From: Candidatus Liberibacter europaeus | GTDB lineage: Bacteria > Pseudomonadota > Alphaproteobacteria > Rhizobiales > Rhizobiaceae | Assembly (NCBI GenBank): GCA_003045065.1 | Contig: PSQJ01000002.1 | Location: 1 to 64,000, forward strand | DNA length: 64,000 nucleotides | Direction: 5' to 3' | Made by a program: the position numbers and the translations under genes | Shown: piece after piece, positions 1 to 9,684 of the stretch | Layout of the letters: each line of letters starts with the position of its first letter | Numbering within the stretch: position 1 is the stretch's first letter | Notes under the pieces: generated by a model | Told to the model about the DNA's origin: nothing | Seen by the model: the letters and a program-made list of their open reading frames with translations, nothing else | Database searches by the model: none

Positions 1-168
1 TTATTATACTATAATATAGTAATTTATATTAAATTTACTATTAATTAAAATATATTTATAGTTTTAAATAAACAATTTATAGCTATATATAGTGTAATAT
101 ATGTTGCAATATTGAGATGTTGTTTTCAATATTGTTTTATTATTACTTTAGTATAGGAATTCATTATA

Positions 169-348
169 ATGAAGATTAATTATTTAAAAGATTTATTTAC
201 AGATGAATCTGGGGCCACTGCTATTGAATATGGATTAATAGCATCTCTTATCGCGGTAGCTATTATCGCAGCAGTACACGGCCTTGGAGCTCAGCTATCC
301 ACAACGTTTGATAATATAAAGCAAGGGATAGCAAATGCCGGCCAATAA
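169..348 (+). CDS. flp: Flp-type pilin (type IVb pilin subunit)
   Basis: Encodes a 59-residue Flp pilin, the subunit polymerised by the Tad machinery encoded just downstream. A short hydrophilic leader (about 15 residues) ends at Gly-Ala and is followed by the class motif with Glu20-Tyr21, then a hydrophobic stretch to about residue 38. Processing is expected after Gly15 by the CpaA peptidase at 614-1117. The ATG follows a GGAAT-like site. The mature chain of about 44 residues is normal for Flp. A hairpin with a T-run lies 90 bp downstream, so the pilin can be transcribed separately and more strongly than the assembly genes. Only one pilin copy is visible; others could lie upstream of the window. 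Confidence 0.93.
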   Translation: MKINYLKDLFTDESGATAIEYGLIASLIAVAIIAAVHGLGAQLSTTFDNIKQGIANAGQ

Positions 349-435
349 ATATTGATAGCAATACCAAAGGACTAGTACTACTCCTGAAGACGGTTAAGGC
401 TATAACCACTTTATGAGTGATTTAGATACTTTTTG

Positions 436-479
436 TAACAACCATACCTCCTCAAAATAGGTGTGGTTGTTATTTTTTT
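436..479 (+). terminator. Rho-independent terminator after flp
   Basis: A 12-bp arm at 437-448 pairs with 460-471 (one G-T wobble), with an 11-nt loop and a following run of seven T residues (473-479). It separates the pilin gene from cpaA and would allow different expression levels of pilin and assembly genes. Confidence 0.85.
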
Positions 480-613
480 GTAAGCAATGCCATGGTATGG
501 TTCACTGTGTTTTCTAGTGTATTAGTTATCTTATGATGATGAATTATGTTGTTTATTAATGTCTGCGATTTAGATTAGATGTTTTAACCTTCTATATGAA
601 AGAGGAGAATAGT

Positions 614-1117
614 ATGATTTTGTCCGTTATATTTGTTGTGGTTCCTTTTTGTTTGTCTGTTGCTGCGCTATCGGATCTTTTTTTTACTACCATACCTAAT
701 CGTGTTTCTATGGTTGTGATTTGTTCTTTTTTGTTGATTGCTCCACTTATGGGGTTGGGTTTTGTATCAATTGCATCTCACTTGTTGTTGGGATTAGCTG
801 TTTTTGGTGTTTGTTTTTGTTTTTTTATATTTAATACTATGGGTGGTGGAGATGCAAAATTTTTGACAGCAATGGCTATATGGTTTGGTTGGAATAGTGT
901 ATTTTTTCAGTTTTTATTGCTTGTTTCTTTATTAGGAGGATTATTGACTATTTTCATCCTGTTTTTAAGGAAGATATCTTGTATTTTTAACATATCAATT
1001 CCACAAAGCTTTCTTCTAAACAACAAGATTCCTTATGGCATTGCAATTTCTATAGGTGGATTGATCACTTATCCAGATTCATGCTTGTTTAAGATTGCTT
1101 TAGGCCAAATTTCTTAG
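614..1117 (+). CDS. cpaA: Prepilin peptidase CpaA/TadV
   Basis: Membrane aspartyl protease that removes the leader peptide of Flp pilins. The 167-residue product is almost entirely hydrophobic with about five membrane segments. It has both catalytic regions of the family: an Asp after the first helix (SDLFFTTIPN) and the GGGDAK motif about residues 76-81. It is the short, A24-peptidase-only form without a methylase domain, normal for Tad systems. An ATG also exists at 596, but GAGGAG at 602-607 stands 6 nt before the ATG at 614, so 614 is the better start. Confidence 0.92.
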   Translation: MILSVIFVVVPFCLSVAALSDLFFTTIPNRVSMVVICSFLLIAPLMGLGFVSIASHLLLGLAVFGVCFCFFIFNTMGGGDAKFLTAMAIWFGWNSVFFQFLLLVSLLGGLLTIFILFLRKISCIFNISIPQSFLLNNKIPYGIAISIGGLITYPDSCLFKIALGQIS

Positions 1118-1208
1118 CTAACTTTAATAAATTTTAACTTCAATAATATTTATTAACCTTATTTTGATTTATTTATTATAACTGCTAGTAGCGTATTGGG
1201 ACAAACAA

Positions 1209-2015
1209 ATGAAATTAAATCGAATCATGGGATTGGTTATCTCTGGTATAGCTGCTCTTATTGCAGGTATTATTGCTATGCATCTTGTATCTCATGATTC
1301 TGTTAAGAAGGAAGACGTTATAGATAAACCTTCTATAAATCTTGTTAATATTTTAGTGGCTAATAATGATGTGGCGATCGGGATGCGTGTTACTAAAAAT
1401 GATATGAAATGGATTGCTATTCCTGAGGAAAACGTACTTGCTTTTACGGGTTTAATTAATGATGTTGGAAGACCTGATGCAATGGAAGAATTGGATGGAT
1501 TGATGGCGCGCATGCCTATTTTGAAAGGGGATCCAATTCGTGCGGAAAAATTGGTAGGTGGTATCCATGGTGAAGGTGGAACTTTGGCCTCTCTTCTTCC
1601 TCAAGGAAAGCGTGCTGTTTCATTGGATATTAGTACTTCTACTGCTGCTGGAGGTATGATACTGCCAAATGACCACGTGGATATTATGACGGTTCATTCT
1701 TCTGGTGATAAGAATACAAGAGCGGAAGTAATTCTTCGCAATATACGAGTTCTGACTATAGATCAAAATGTTGGTGAAGAAAATCAGATGTCGTTTATTG
1801 GAACAACTGCTACGTTGGAGTTAACAGATAAACAGTCACAGATTTTAGTTGCGGCTCAAAGTATGGGAGCGAGATTAATATTGGCGCTTCGATCTGCTTC
1901 AGATGCAATTAGATCTACTACTGACGATGATTTGTCTTCAAGTTTCGGAGGAGAGATAACAATAATCAAGTCAGGTGTTATCGTTCGTAATGATGGAGAG
2001 GAACTAGCAAGATGA
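1209..2015 (+). CDS. cpaB: Tad pilus assembly protein CpaB/RcpC
   Basis: Periplasmic or membrane-anchored pilus assembly factor of 268 residues. It starts with a basic residue cluster and one membrane anchor (about residues 6-25), followed by a SAF domain (about 47-115), where the phrase on bringing forth variable positions VANNDVAIGMRVT is typical, and then an RcpC/CpaB domain. CpaB is thought to work with the secretin CpaC at the outer membrane. The stop overlaps the cpaC start by 4 bp, so the two are translationally coupled. Length is normal for alphaproteobacterial CpaB. Confidence 0.92.
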   Translation: MKLNRIMGLVISGIAALIAGIIAMHLVSHDSVKKEDVIDKPSINLVNILVANNDVAIGMRVTKNDMKWIAIPEENVLAFTGLINDVGRPDAMEELDGLMARMPILKGDPIRAEKLVGGIHGEGGTLASLLPQGKRAVSLDISTSTAAGGMILPNDHVDIMTVHSSGDKNTRAEVILRNIRVLTIDQNVGEENQMSFIGTTATLELTDKQSQILVAAQSMGARLILALRSASDAIRSTTDDDLSSSFGGEITIIKSGVIVRNDGEELAR

Positions 2016-3424
2016 TAAATTTACAGCGAACATTCGTTGTACTTGTCGTATTTTTCTTTATAAACACTGTGTCTGTATTAGCAAGGTTGGAATATGCAAA
2101 TAGTGATGTTGGTCTTAAAAATAAATCAGCTGTTATCAAGGTAGTTAAATCGGAATTATCTAAGAGTAAGAAGATCAGTGTTGTTTTAAATAGAGTGATT
2201 GTTCTGGAGATGCCATCTGATGTTCAAGATGTTCTTGTTTCTGATCCAAGTAAAATGGATGTAGTGGTTCATACTCCTAAGGTTATTTACATTTTTGGAA
2301 AGGATATTGGGCAGGCAAATATTATTCTTCTAGGAAATGACGGTAAGGAAATTTTAAATCTTAATGTGTGTGTTGAGCGTGATGTTGCTAGTCTTGAAGC
2401 TACTCTGCGACGTTTTATAGCCGACTCAAAGATTCGTGTTGAAATGATGTCTAATACCGTTGTATTGCACGGGATTGTGAAGTCTGCTCAAGACTATAAG
2501 CGAGCAGTTGACTTGACCAATGCTTTTCTATCAAAAGAAGTATTGAGTGGCGTGCAAAATAATGTGATCAACCTATTGAATATTGACGGGAGTGATCAGG
2601 TAACCCTTAAGGTAACCATTGCTGAGGTTAGACGTGATATACTAAGGCAAATAGGATTTAATCACACCATCAAACATGGTGGAAGTGCGCCCGCGACTAT
2701 GGGCATTGATATATTAACAGAATCAGGCAATACGTTTTCTATAGGGAAATTGATTAATCATTTTGCTTTGACTAGTTTGTTAAGAGCGTTGGAAAATTCT
2801 AATTCTATTCGAACTTTAGCAGAGCCAACTTTGACTGCTATTTCAGGACAAAAAGCCAGTTTTAACTCTGGTGGTAAACGTTTCTATAAATCTATTGATA
2901 AACAAGGTGGATCTACTTTCACCTCGGAGCAATATGGTGTTATGCTTGATTTTACTCCAACTGTATTATCTTCAGGGAGAATTGGATTGCGTATTCAGAC
3001 AGAGATTTCTGAGCCTTTGGGAACCAATACAGATGCTCGTCCTCCGGAGTATCGTACGCGTAAGGCTGATACTAGTGTTGAATTACCTTCTGGTGGTACG
3101 ATAGTATTAGCAGGTTTATTGAAAGATGATATAAACAGTAGTAGATCAGAAACTCCTTTATTGTCCAAAATACCAATTTTAGGAGCTCTATTCAGGAGTT
3201 ATACTATTGAAAAGAGTGAAACGGAAATATTTATTGCAGCCACTCCGTTGCTTGTAAAACCTGTTGGTATGCATGAATTATCTCGACCAGATGATAATTA
3301 TGTATTGGAAGATAATTTTAAGTCTTTGTTCTTGAACCGTATCAATAAGATTTATGGAGCTAAAGAAGCATCATATAGCACTGAAAAGAGCTATAAAGGT
3401 GCAATTGGTTTTATATACAAATGA
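2012..3424 (+). CDS. cpaC: Tad pilus outer-membrane secretin CpaC/RcpA
   Basis: Outer-membrane channel through which the Flp pilus exits. The 470-residue protein has a signal peptide (first about 25 residues), an N-terminal pilus/BON-like domain with a conserved VSDPSKMDVVV segment, and a C-terminal secretin domain (about 200-410) with the family phrases VTIAEVRR, RTLAEPTLTAISG and GGTIVLAGLL. It starts inside the cpaB stop and its own stop overlaps the cpaD start. The tail of about 50 residues after the secretin core is low-complexity and variable. Confidence 0.94.
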   Translation: MINLQRTFVVLVVFFFINTVSVLARLEYANSDVGLKNKSAVIKVVKSELSKSKKISVVLNRVIVLEMPSDVQDVLVSDPSKMDVVVHTPKVIYIFGKDIGQANIILLGNDGKEILNLNVCVERDVASLEATLRRFIADSKIRVEMMSNTVVLHGIVKSAQDYKRAVDLTNAFLSKEVLSGVQNNVINLLNIDGSDQVTLKVTIAEVRRDILRQIGFNHTIKHGGSAPATMGIDILTESGNTFSIGKLINHFALTSLLRALENSNSIRTLAEPTLTAISGQKASFNSGGKRFYKSIDKQGGSTFTSEQYGVMLDFTPTVLSSGRIGLRIQTEISEPLGTNTDARPPEYRTRKADTSVELPSGGTIVLAGLLKDDINSSRSETPLLSKIPILGALFRSYTIEKSETEIFIAATPLLVKPVGMHELSRPDDNYVLEDNFKSLFLNRINKIYGAKEASYSTEKSYKGAIGFIYK

Positions 3425-4128
3425 TGGCGGATAATATGATGAAAATTATTTTTATAATTGGTTTAGCTTTCAGGAATTTTTTCGAAAAATCATTACAGAA
3501 TATGGTTGGTTTGAGGATACTTGCTCTGATTCTATTGGTTAGTTCTACATCATCTTGTATATTAAATATGACACCTCCTATTATTGATCGTGATTCAAAT
3601 TATCCAGTTGTTATGAAAAAGCAGGAAAAATTTTTAGATTTGAAGTTTTTGTCTGGAAGATGGAAGATGAATCAACAGATGATTGATTCAATAAGGGGTT
3701 TCTTAGCTTCATATAAAGCTGATAGTTCAAGCGTTTTATTTATAATGATTCCAAGTCCTACTGTCTCTTCTAACGCTATACAACAAGCTGTTGGGAGTAT
3801 TCATTCTATCATCATTTCTTATGGTATTCCATTTCGATTCATCTCTAATAGATTGTACGATGCTGATTATGGACTTGATATTGATACTATTAGACTGAGT
3901 TATTTTGCAATGAGACCGTATGTTAGGCAGTGTGGTTTATGGCCAAGAGATATGCTTAGTGACGATTCATTTAATGGACATTGGGCTAATTACGGTTGTT
4001 CTTTCCATCACAATTGGGCGGTACAGGCAGAAAATCCTTTGGATCTATTTTCTCCACGGGAAATGACATATCCTGATTCAGATAATCGTATGAAGGTTAT
4101 AGAAAATAATCAAATACAAAAACCATAA
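3421..4128 (+). CDS. cpaD: Tad pilus biogenesis lipoprotein CpaD
   Basis: A 235-residue CpaD-family protein. A hydrophobic segment near residues 29-45 ends in a lipobox-like SSTSSC, so it is probably a lipoprotein; the N-terminus is longer than usual and an in-frame ATG at 3436 could be the real start. The C-terminal half has the family signature CGLWPRD, then an N-x-GC segment and a NPLDL-x-x-PRE block. CpaD is found only in alphaproteobacterial Tad loci, where it is thought to assist the secretin. The 4-bp overlap with cpaC shows operon membership. Confidence 0.88.
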   Translation: MMADNMMKIIFIIGLAFRNFFEKSLQNMVGLRILALILLVSSTSSCILNMTPPIIDRDSNYPVVMKKQEKFLDLKFLSGRWKMNQQMIDSIRGFLASYKADSSSVLFIMIPSPTVSSNAIQQAVGSIHSIIISYGIPFRFISNRLYDADYGLDIDTIRLSYFAMRPYVRQCGLWPRDMLSDDSFNGHWANYGCSFHHNWAVQAENPLDLFSPREMTYPDSDNRMKVIENNQIQKP

Positions 4129-4231
4129 TAGTATATCCAGACCTAATGATGAAATTATATTTAAGGGTGGAATACGTGAAGATTCTTAATTTGCAGATTA
4201 GTTGTAACAATACATGATTATAGGATAAACG

Positions 4232-5512
4232 GTGATTAGCACTGAATATAATTCTGATAGGAAGTCTGGTACCAAAAAGAATAGTGATAGTGCTTTTATT
4301 AAGAGCAAATACTCTTTGCCAGGCGTATCTGTTCACGCTTTTTGTATAACCGATACTTTGTGCTCAGTAGTAGAGAAATCTAAGATTGATCCCAAGATGA
4401 GTCAAATTAGTATAACTTTTACGAAAGGATCGATAGCCGAAGCTGTTAGCATGTTTTCTAACTCTGCTACTCCTGATTTGATCATTGTTCAAACTAAGTT
4501 AAGTCCTGGAGAAATTTTACAATCTTTAGGTGCTTTAGCTGACGTTTGTGATTCTAATACAAAAGTTATTGTAATAGGGGATACCCATGATGTGACGCTG
4601 TATAAAGAACTAATAGCCAATGGAGTATCTGAGTATTTGATTGAACCATTGTCTGTTAAAGATCTGATTGGGGTAATTGGTAAGATTTTCGAAGATAATA
4701 CTGAGGAAGAATCATTCGGGCAAACTATATCTTTTATAGGGTCGAAGGGAGGTGTGGGATCCTCAACCATAGCGCATAATTGTGCTTTTAGTATTGCCTC
4801 TATTTTTGCAAGGGGAACTGTTTTAGCAGATCTTGATCTCCCATATGGCACTGTCAATATTAATTTTGATAGAGATCCTATAAAAGGTATCTCGGATGCC
4901 ATTTACGCATCTGGAAAAGTTGACAAGGTCTTTATTGATCAATTGCTTTTGTCATATACAGATAATTTATCACTTTTAACTGCTCCATCTATGTTGGATC
5001 GTACGTATGATTTTGATAGTGATGTTATTTGCCGAATACTTGATATATTGCAAAGATCTTGTCCATTTACAATTATTGATATGCCTCATTTATGGAATCA
5101 CTGGACACGTGATATCCTTGTTTCAAGTGATACGGTAGTAATAACTACTACACTTGATCTTCCAGGATTACGTAATTCTAAAAATTTAATTGATGTTTTA
5201 AAACGTTTGAGACCTAATGATAAGCCTCCTTATCTTATTCTAAATCAAGTGGGTATGCCAAAGAGACCTGAAATTTCTATTGATGATTTCTGTGGATCAT
5301 TAGGTGTAGAATCTTCTTTAGTCATTCCTTTTGATAGTGCTATTTTTGGTATTGCCGCTAATTATGGGAAAATGATTTGTGATATATATCCTAAATCTTC
5401 TATTACCAAGATGTTTTCGAATTTTATTCATATTATTACTGATAGTGTAACTATAGATAAATCAAATCAAGGTATATATGGAAAGATCAGGAATTTTTTT
5501 AAAAGAAAATGA
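4232..5512 (+). CDS. cpaE: Tad pilus localisation ATPase CpaE/TadZ
   Basis: A 426-residue MinD/ParA-like ATPase that positions the Tad apparatus at the pole. Residues about 30-155 form a receiver-like domain. The ATPase domain begins with a deviant Walker A, GSKGGVGSST, at residues 170-179, and has a Walker A' region (ADLDLPYG) and Walker B (IIDMP). The start is GTG at 4232, with AGGA at 4222-4225 six nt upstream; the ATG at 4214 runs straight into a stop. About 100 bp separate it from cpaD and 27 bp from cpaF. Confidence 0.92.
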   Translation: MISTEYNSDRKSGTKKNSDSAFIKSKYSLPGVSVHAFCITDTLCSVVEKSKIDPKMSQISITFTKGSIAEAVSMFSNSATPDLIIVQTKLSPGEILQSLGALADVCDSNTKVIVIGDTHDVTLYKELIANGVSEYLIEPLSVKDLIGVIGKIFEDNTEEESFGQTISFIGSKGGVGSSTIAHNCAFSIASIFARGTVLADLDLPYGTVNINFDRDPIKGISDAIYASGKVDKVFIDQLLLSYTDNLSLLTAPSMLDRTYDFDSDVICRILDILQRSCPFTIIDMPHLWNHWTRDILVSSDTVVITTTLDLPGLRNSKNLIDVLKRLRPNDKPPYLILNQVGMPKRPEISIDDFCGSLGVESSLVIPFDSAIFGIAANYGKMICDIYPKSSITKMFSNFIHIITDSVTIDKSNQGIYGKIRNFFKRK

Positions 5513-5539
5513 GTTATTTGCATTACAGGATATATACAT

Positions 5540-6991
5540 ATGTTTGGAAGACGTGATAAGAGATTGCCTGGAACGGAAAAAAGAGAAAACTTTAATTTTA
5601 CGCAGAAAGAAGAGATTCAGCATCATGAAAATGATAAAGATTCCTTTGTAAAATCACCTCCTGAATCAGAAATAATTGCTGATTTAAAGCGTCGTAATCC
5701 TAATTATTATGCAATAAAGGCAACAGTTTTTACGACTATTATCGAAATGATAGATGTTACCCAACTTTCTCAATATGATCCAAAATCTGCTCAGGCAGAG
5801 ATTGGTGATCTTGTTAATGAGGTTATTGGTATCAAGGGTATATCCATGTCGGCTGACGAACAGGAAGATCTTCTTGAAGATATTTGTAATGATATTTTAG
5901 GATATGGTCCGCTTCAGCCTCTTATTGCTAGGGATGATATCGCTGATATCATGGTAAATGGTTCGAATAAAATATTCATTGAAGTTAAAGGTAAAACTGT
6001 TGAGACAGGTATTAATTTTAGGGATAATCAACAGCTTCTTTCGGTATGTCAACGTATCGTGAATCAGGTGGGTCGTCGTGTAGACGAGGCGAGCCCTATA
6101 TGTGATGCACGTTTGCCGGATGGTTCTCGTGTAAACGTGATTATTCCTCCTCTTGCCCTTGAAGGCCCATCTTTGACTATCCGTAAGTTTAAAAAAGATA
6201 AGCTGACTTTAGATCATTTAGTGAGCTTTGGTGCCATCACAGCTGCAGGGGCATCGTTGTTGCAGATAATAGGTCGTATTAGATGTAATATATTGATTTC
6301 TGGTGGTACTGGTTCTGGAAAAACCACATTACTTAATTGTTTAACTCGGTATATAGATCAAGATGAACGCATAATTACTTGTGAAGATACTGCCGAGCTT
6401 CAACTTCAACAGCCACATGTGGTTCGATTAGAGACTCGTCCTCCCAATATTGAGGGTGAAGGTGAGATAACTATGCGTGATTTAGTTAAGAACTGTTTAC
6501 GTATGCGTCCAGAACGTATCATTTTAGGAGAGGTTCGTGGTCCAGAAGTATTGGATTTATTGCAAGCTATGAATACGGGACATGATGGATCTATGGGGAC
6601 TATCCATGCTAATAATCCTAGGGAGAGCTTTGGTAGGATGGAGACAATGATTGCTATGGGGGGATTTTCTCTTCCATCCCGTATGGTTAGAGAAATTATT
6701 ACTACTTCCTTGGATGTGATTGTTCAGACTCAAAGATTACGAGATGGCTCCAGAAGGATTACGAATGTTTGTGAAGTTGTTGGTATGGAAGGGGATGTTA
6801 TCATTACTCAAGATCTTCTTAAGTATGAGATTACGGGAGAAGATGGATCAGGAAATCTTGTAGGTCGTCATGTGTGCCCAGGTGTTTCTCGTCCTCGTTT
6901 TTGGGATAGAGCTGCTCAATATGGTGAAGAAAAAAGATTGGCAGAAGTTCTTGAATCTATAGAAAAACAAGGACAAAACCTAGGAGGATAA
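5540..6991 (+). CDS. cpaF: Tad pilus secretion ATPase CpaF/TadA
   Basis: Hexameric type II/IV secretion ATPase that powers pilin extrusion. The 483-residue protein has a variable N-terminus, an all-helical N domain (about 60-130), and a RecA-like domain with Walker A GGTGSGKT (255-262), Asp box (EDTAELQL), Walker B region (RIILGEVRG) and His box (GSMGTIHAN). All catalytic elements are present, so it should be active. It lies 3 bp before tadB, in the same operon. Confidence 0.96.
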   Translation: MFGRRDKRLPGTEKRENFNFTQKEEIQHHENDKDSFVKSPPESEIIADLKRRNPNYYAIKATVFTTIIEMIDVTQLSQYDPKSAQAEIGDLVNEVIGIKGISMSADEQEDLLEDICNDILGYGPLQPLIARDDIADIMVNGSNKIFIEVKGKTVETGINFRDNQQLLSVCQRIVNQVGRRVDEASPICDARLPDGSRVNVIIPPLALEGPSLTIRKFKKDKLTLDHLVSFGAITAAGASLLQIIGRIRCNILISGGTGSGKTTLLNCLTRYIDQDERIITCEDTAELQLQQPHVVRLETRPPNIEGEGEITMRDLVKNCLRMRPERIILGEVRGPEVLDLLQAMNTGHDGSMGTIHANNPRESFGRMETMIAMGGFSLPSRMVREIITTSLDVIVQTQRLRDGSRRITNVCEVVGMEGDVIITQDLLKYEITGEDGSGNLVGRHVCPGVSRPRFWDRAAQYGEEKRLAEVLESIEKQGQNLGG

Positions 6992-6993
6992 AC

Positions 6994-7977
6994 ATGGAAT
7001 ATATTGGAATACTAGTTATTGTAGTGCTGGTTTCTTTCTCGGTATTTGCTTTAGTATATTCTGTTTTCTATTCTCAAACAGATGATGTTAATTCTATACT
7101 TGATTCAAAAAAAAATCCAAAATCTGACAAGAATAATAAAAGCAAATCTAATTCATCGGGAGTAAAACGTCGTAAGGCATTGTTAGAAGCGATGCAGAAA
7201 ATAGAGGAAGATAATAAGAAAAAATTTGGGAATAAGGCTGTATTGTCATCTTTAATATCTTATTCGGGATTGCCTATTTCCAAGAATAATTTTTACATTA
7301 GCAGCTGTGTATTAGGATTTTTTTCAGGGATTATAGCGTTAATTTTAGTGCATAGTTTGTTTGTTATTGCTTGTATATCGCTGTCATCCGCATTGATTTT
7401 GCCACGTTTGTTGTTGAAGTTTATTATAAAGAAGAGGCAGGCTAAGTTTTTAGACGAATTTCCTAATGCTTTGGATATAATAGTGCGTTCAGTTCGTTCT
7501 GGGTTACCGGTATCTGATGCAATCGCTGTTATCGTAAATCAGTCTCCAGATCCGGTGAAGACGGAGTTTCGTCGTGTTGTTGAAGCTCAACATTTGGGTT
7601 TAAGTGTATCTGAAAGTGTTGCACGTATGGTTCGCTATATGCCACTACAGGAAGTAGCTTTTTTTGCGACGGTTATTTCTATTCAAGCTCAATCAGGCGG
7701 TAATTTATCTGAAGCTTTATCTAATTTATCAAAAATTTTGCGTGATAGAAAGAAGATGAAAGCAAAAGTTCAAGCTCTTGCTATGGAAGCAAAAGCTTCA
7801 GGATGGATAATAGGATCATTGCCTTTTATTGTATCTTTACTTGTTTACTTTACATCTCCAGAATATTTACGGGTTCTTTTCGTAGATCCAAGAGGACACA
7901 TGCTTCTTGGAGTTGCGGCATTTTTTATGCTTGTCGGCATATTAGTTATGCGTTCAATGATAAATTTTGAAGTTTAA
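6994..7977 (+). CDS. tadB: Tad inner-membrane platform protein TadB
   Basis: Inner-membrane platform protein with a C-terminal GspF (T2SSF) domain. The 327 residues include an N-terminal membrane segment, a basic linker rich in Lys and Asn, a helical pair around residues 103-147, the cytoplasmic T2SSF helices (FPNALDIIVRSVRSGLP), and two C-terminal membrane segments. AGGAGG lies 7 nt before the ATG. It pairs with TadC, encoded 15 bp downstream, to form the platform contacted by CpaF. Confidence 0.93.
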   Translation: MEYIGILVIVVLVSFSVFALVYSVFYSQTDDVNSILDSKKNPKSDKNNKSKSNSSGVKRRKALLEAMQKIEEDNKKKFGNKAVLSSLISYSGLPISKNNFYISSCVLGFFSGIIALILVHSLFVIACISLSSALILPRLLLKFIIKKRQAKFLDEFPNALDIIVRSVRSGLPVSDAIAVIVNQSPDPVKTEFRRVVEAQHLGLSVSESVARMVRYMPLQEVAFFATVISIQAQSGGNLSEALSNLSKILRDRKKMKAKVQALAMEAKASGWIIGSLPFIVSLLVYFTSPEYLRVLFVDPRGHMLLGVAAFFMLVGILVMRSMINFEV

Positions 7978-7992
7978 TTTATAAGGTATAAA

Positions 7993-8973
7993 ATGCATTT
8001 ATATATTTTTTCCATGATTGATACTGTGGATATAGCAATTGCTATAGCTACTGCAATTTCAGTTTTTGCTCTAATTTATGCTGTAGTTTTACCATCGTTG
8101 AGTGGTGATAATTTAGAAAAACGTATGAAGTCTGTTGCTGTAGAAAGAGAGATGTTACGTAAGAAACAACACGTGCTTTTGGCAAATTCTTCGGGCTCTG
8201 GATTGCGTACACGCGACAGTAATTCTTTGCGACAATTGGTTAAACAGTTGAATCTTAAATCTCTGTTGATGGATGACAACACTGTTAATCGACTTCGGGC
8301 TGCTGGTTTTAGATCTGAATATTCATTAAATATTTTGCTAGTATCTCGTATGGTTATTCCGTGTATTTTTCTTGTAATGGGGATAATATGGATATTTGGA
8401 TATGATAAATTATCGAATCATTCATTTCCTATGCGTGGTATGGCTGCACTATTGATAGGTATTGTTGGATTTTATTTGCCTAGTATCTTTATATCTAATT
8501 TGATGACAAAGCGGCAGATGTCTATAAAGCGTGCTTGGCCAGATGCTCTTGATTTGATGCTAATATGTGTTGAATCAGGTATTTCAATAGATCAGTCTTT
8601 GCGTCGTGTTGCTGAAGAAATAAGTGGACAATCGATTGCTCTTTCTGAAGAGATGTTGCTCACTACAGCTGAGTTATCATTTCTTCCTAGTAGGCAAGCT
8701 GCATTTGAAAATTTTTATCATCGTACGCAAATGGATTGTATAAGAAATGTTATGCAATCATTAATACAATCAGATCGTTACGGAACATCAATAGGCGATT
8801 CTCTGCGTGTTTTAGTTGATGAAACTAGATCTGAGCGTATGACCGAAGCAGAAAAAAAAGCAGCAGCTTTATCACCAAAGTTAACAGTTCCGATGATTCT
8901 TTTTTTCTTACCTGTTTTGTTAATGGTTATTTTGGGTCCAGCAGTTATAAACATAATGGATAATTTTAAATAG
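7993..8973 (+). CDS. tadC: Tad inner-membrane platform protein TadC
   Basis: Second GspF-domain platform protein, 326 residues, with the same helix and membrane pattern as TadB and the T2SSF phrase WPDALDLMLICVESG. AAGG lies 7 nt before the ATG; an in-frame ATG also exists 8 codons in. It is the last intact gene of the operon. In most alphaproteobacteria tadD follows, but the next 700 bp contain no gene. Confidence 0.92.
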   Translation: MHLYIFSMIDTVDIAIAIATAISVFALIYAVVLPSLSGDNLEKRMKSVAVEREMLRKKQHVLLANSSGSGLRTRDSNSLRQLVKQLNLKSLLMDDNTVNRLRAAGFRSEYSLNILLVSRMVIPCIFLVMGIIWIFGYDKLSNHSFPMRGMAALLIGIVGFYLPSIFISNLMTKRQMSIKRAWPDALDLMLICVESGISIDQSLRRVAEEISGQSIALSEEMLLTTAELSFLPSRQAAFENFYHRTQMDCIRNVMQSLIQSDRYGTSIGDSLRVLVDETRSERMTEAEKKAAALSPKLTVPMILFFLPVLLMVILGPAVINIMDNFK

Positions 8974-9684
8974 TATTTTTAGTATATCCACTATATCAAT
9001 TTGAAAATTAGATAGGATAACAGTTAATATTTTTTGTTTTATTTAATAATGAGGAGAAATCCATGAAGTATATTTTATAAAATTATAAAATATATAGCAA
9101 AATAGGATCTTTATAATTATTAGATTATTTGGATGTTTAATTTTAACCTGTTTACACGAAGCACATCGCCATAAAAACAGTTTTTTATAATTTATTATAT
9201 TATCTAAAAATATCAAAAAGGCTTTTGTTAACCTATTTAAAATCCTTAATCAATATGATGCATAGGAGATTAGCAAAACCAGCATGGTGCGTATTATTAT
9301 GAATCTTTATGGGTATGTGTCTTTTAATATCCAGTAATAAGTATGACTTAATATAATAAATGTTCAAAACATCTTATAATCCAGATATATCCTTGCCGAT
9401 TATTCATATCCAAGCAGAACATTAGTCTACATTATCTGACCAAGTCATATGCAAAGTCGTACTCACTATTAGTCACTATCTAAAAAATGAAACAATATAT
9501 CATATAGTCATTTTACAAAATATCTATTAATTCTTATTGCGAAAATAACAAGAACACTCATGCATAATTCATTAATAAACAATCTTAATATTAATTAATG
9601 AACTACAGAATAATATAAACTATTCAACAACTTTTTTATACGTCTAAGTAATTCATCTAGTTCATAAACAACAAAATATGCAAA
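8974..9684. other. Eroded spacer after tadC, possible tadD remnant
   Basis: No open gene is visible. At 9051-9055 a good ribosome-binding site (GAGGA) precedes an ATG at 9063 that reaches a stop after five codons. About 40 bp on, another frame gives a short hydrophobic lipoprotein-like segment (IRLFGCLILTC), as would suit the N-terminus of the TPR lipoprotein TadD, which normally sits here. No TPR repeats can be read with confidence. A decayed tadD is the simplest reading from gene order, but sequence support is weak. Confidence 0.35.
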
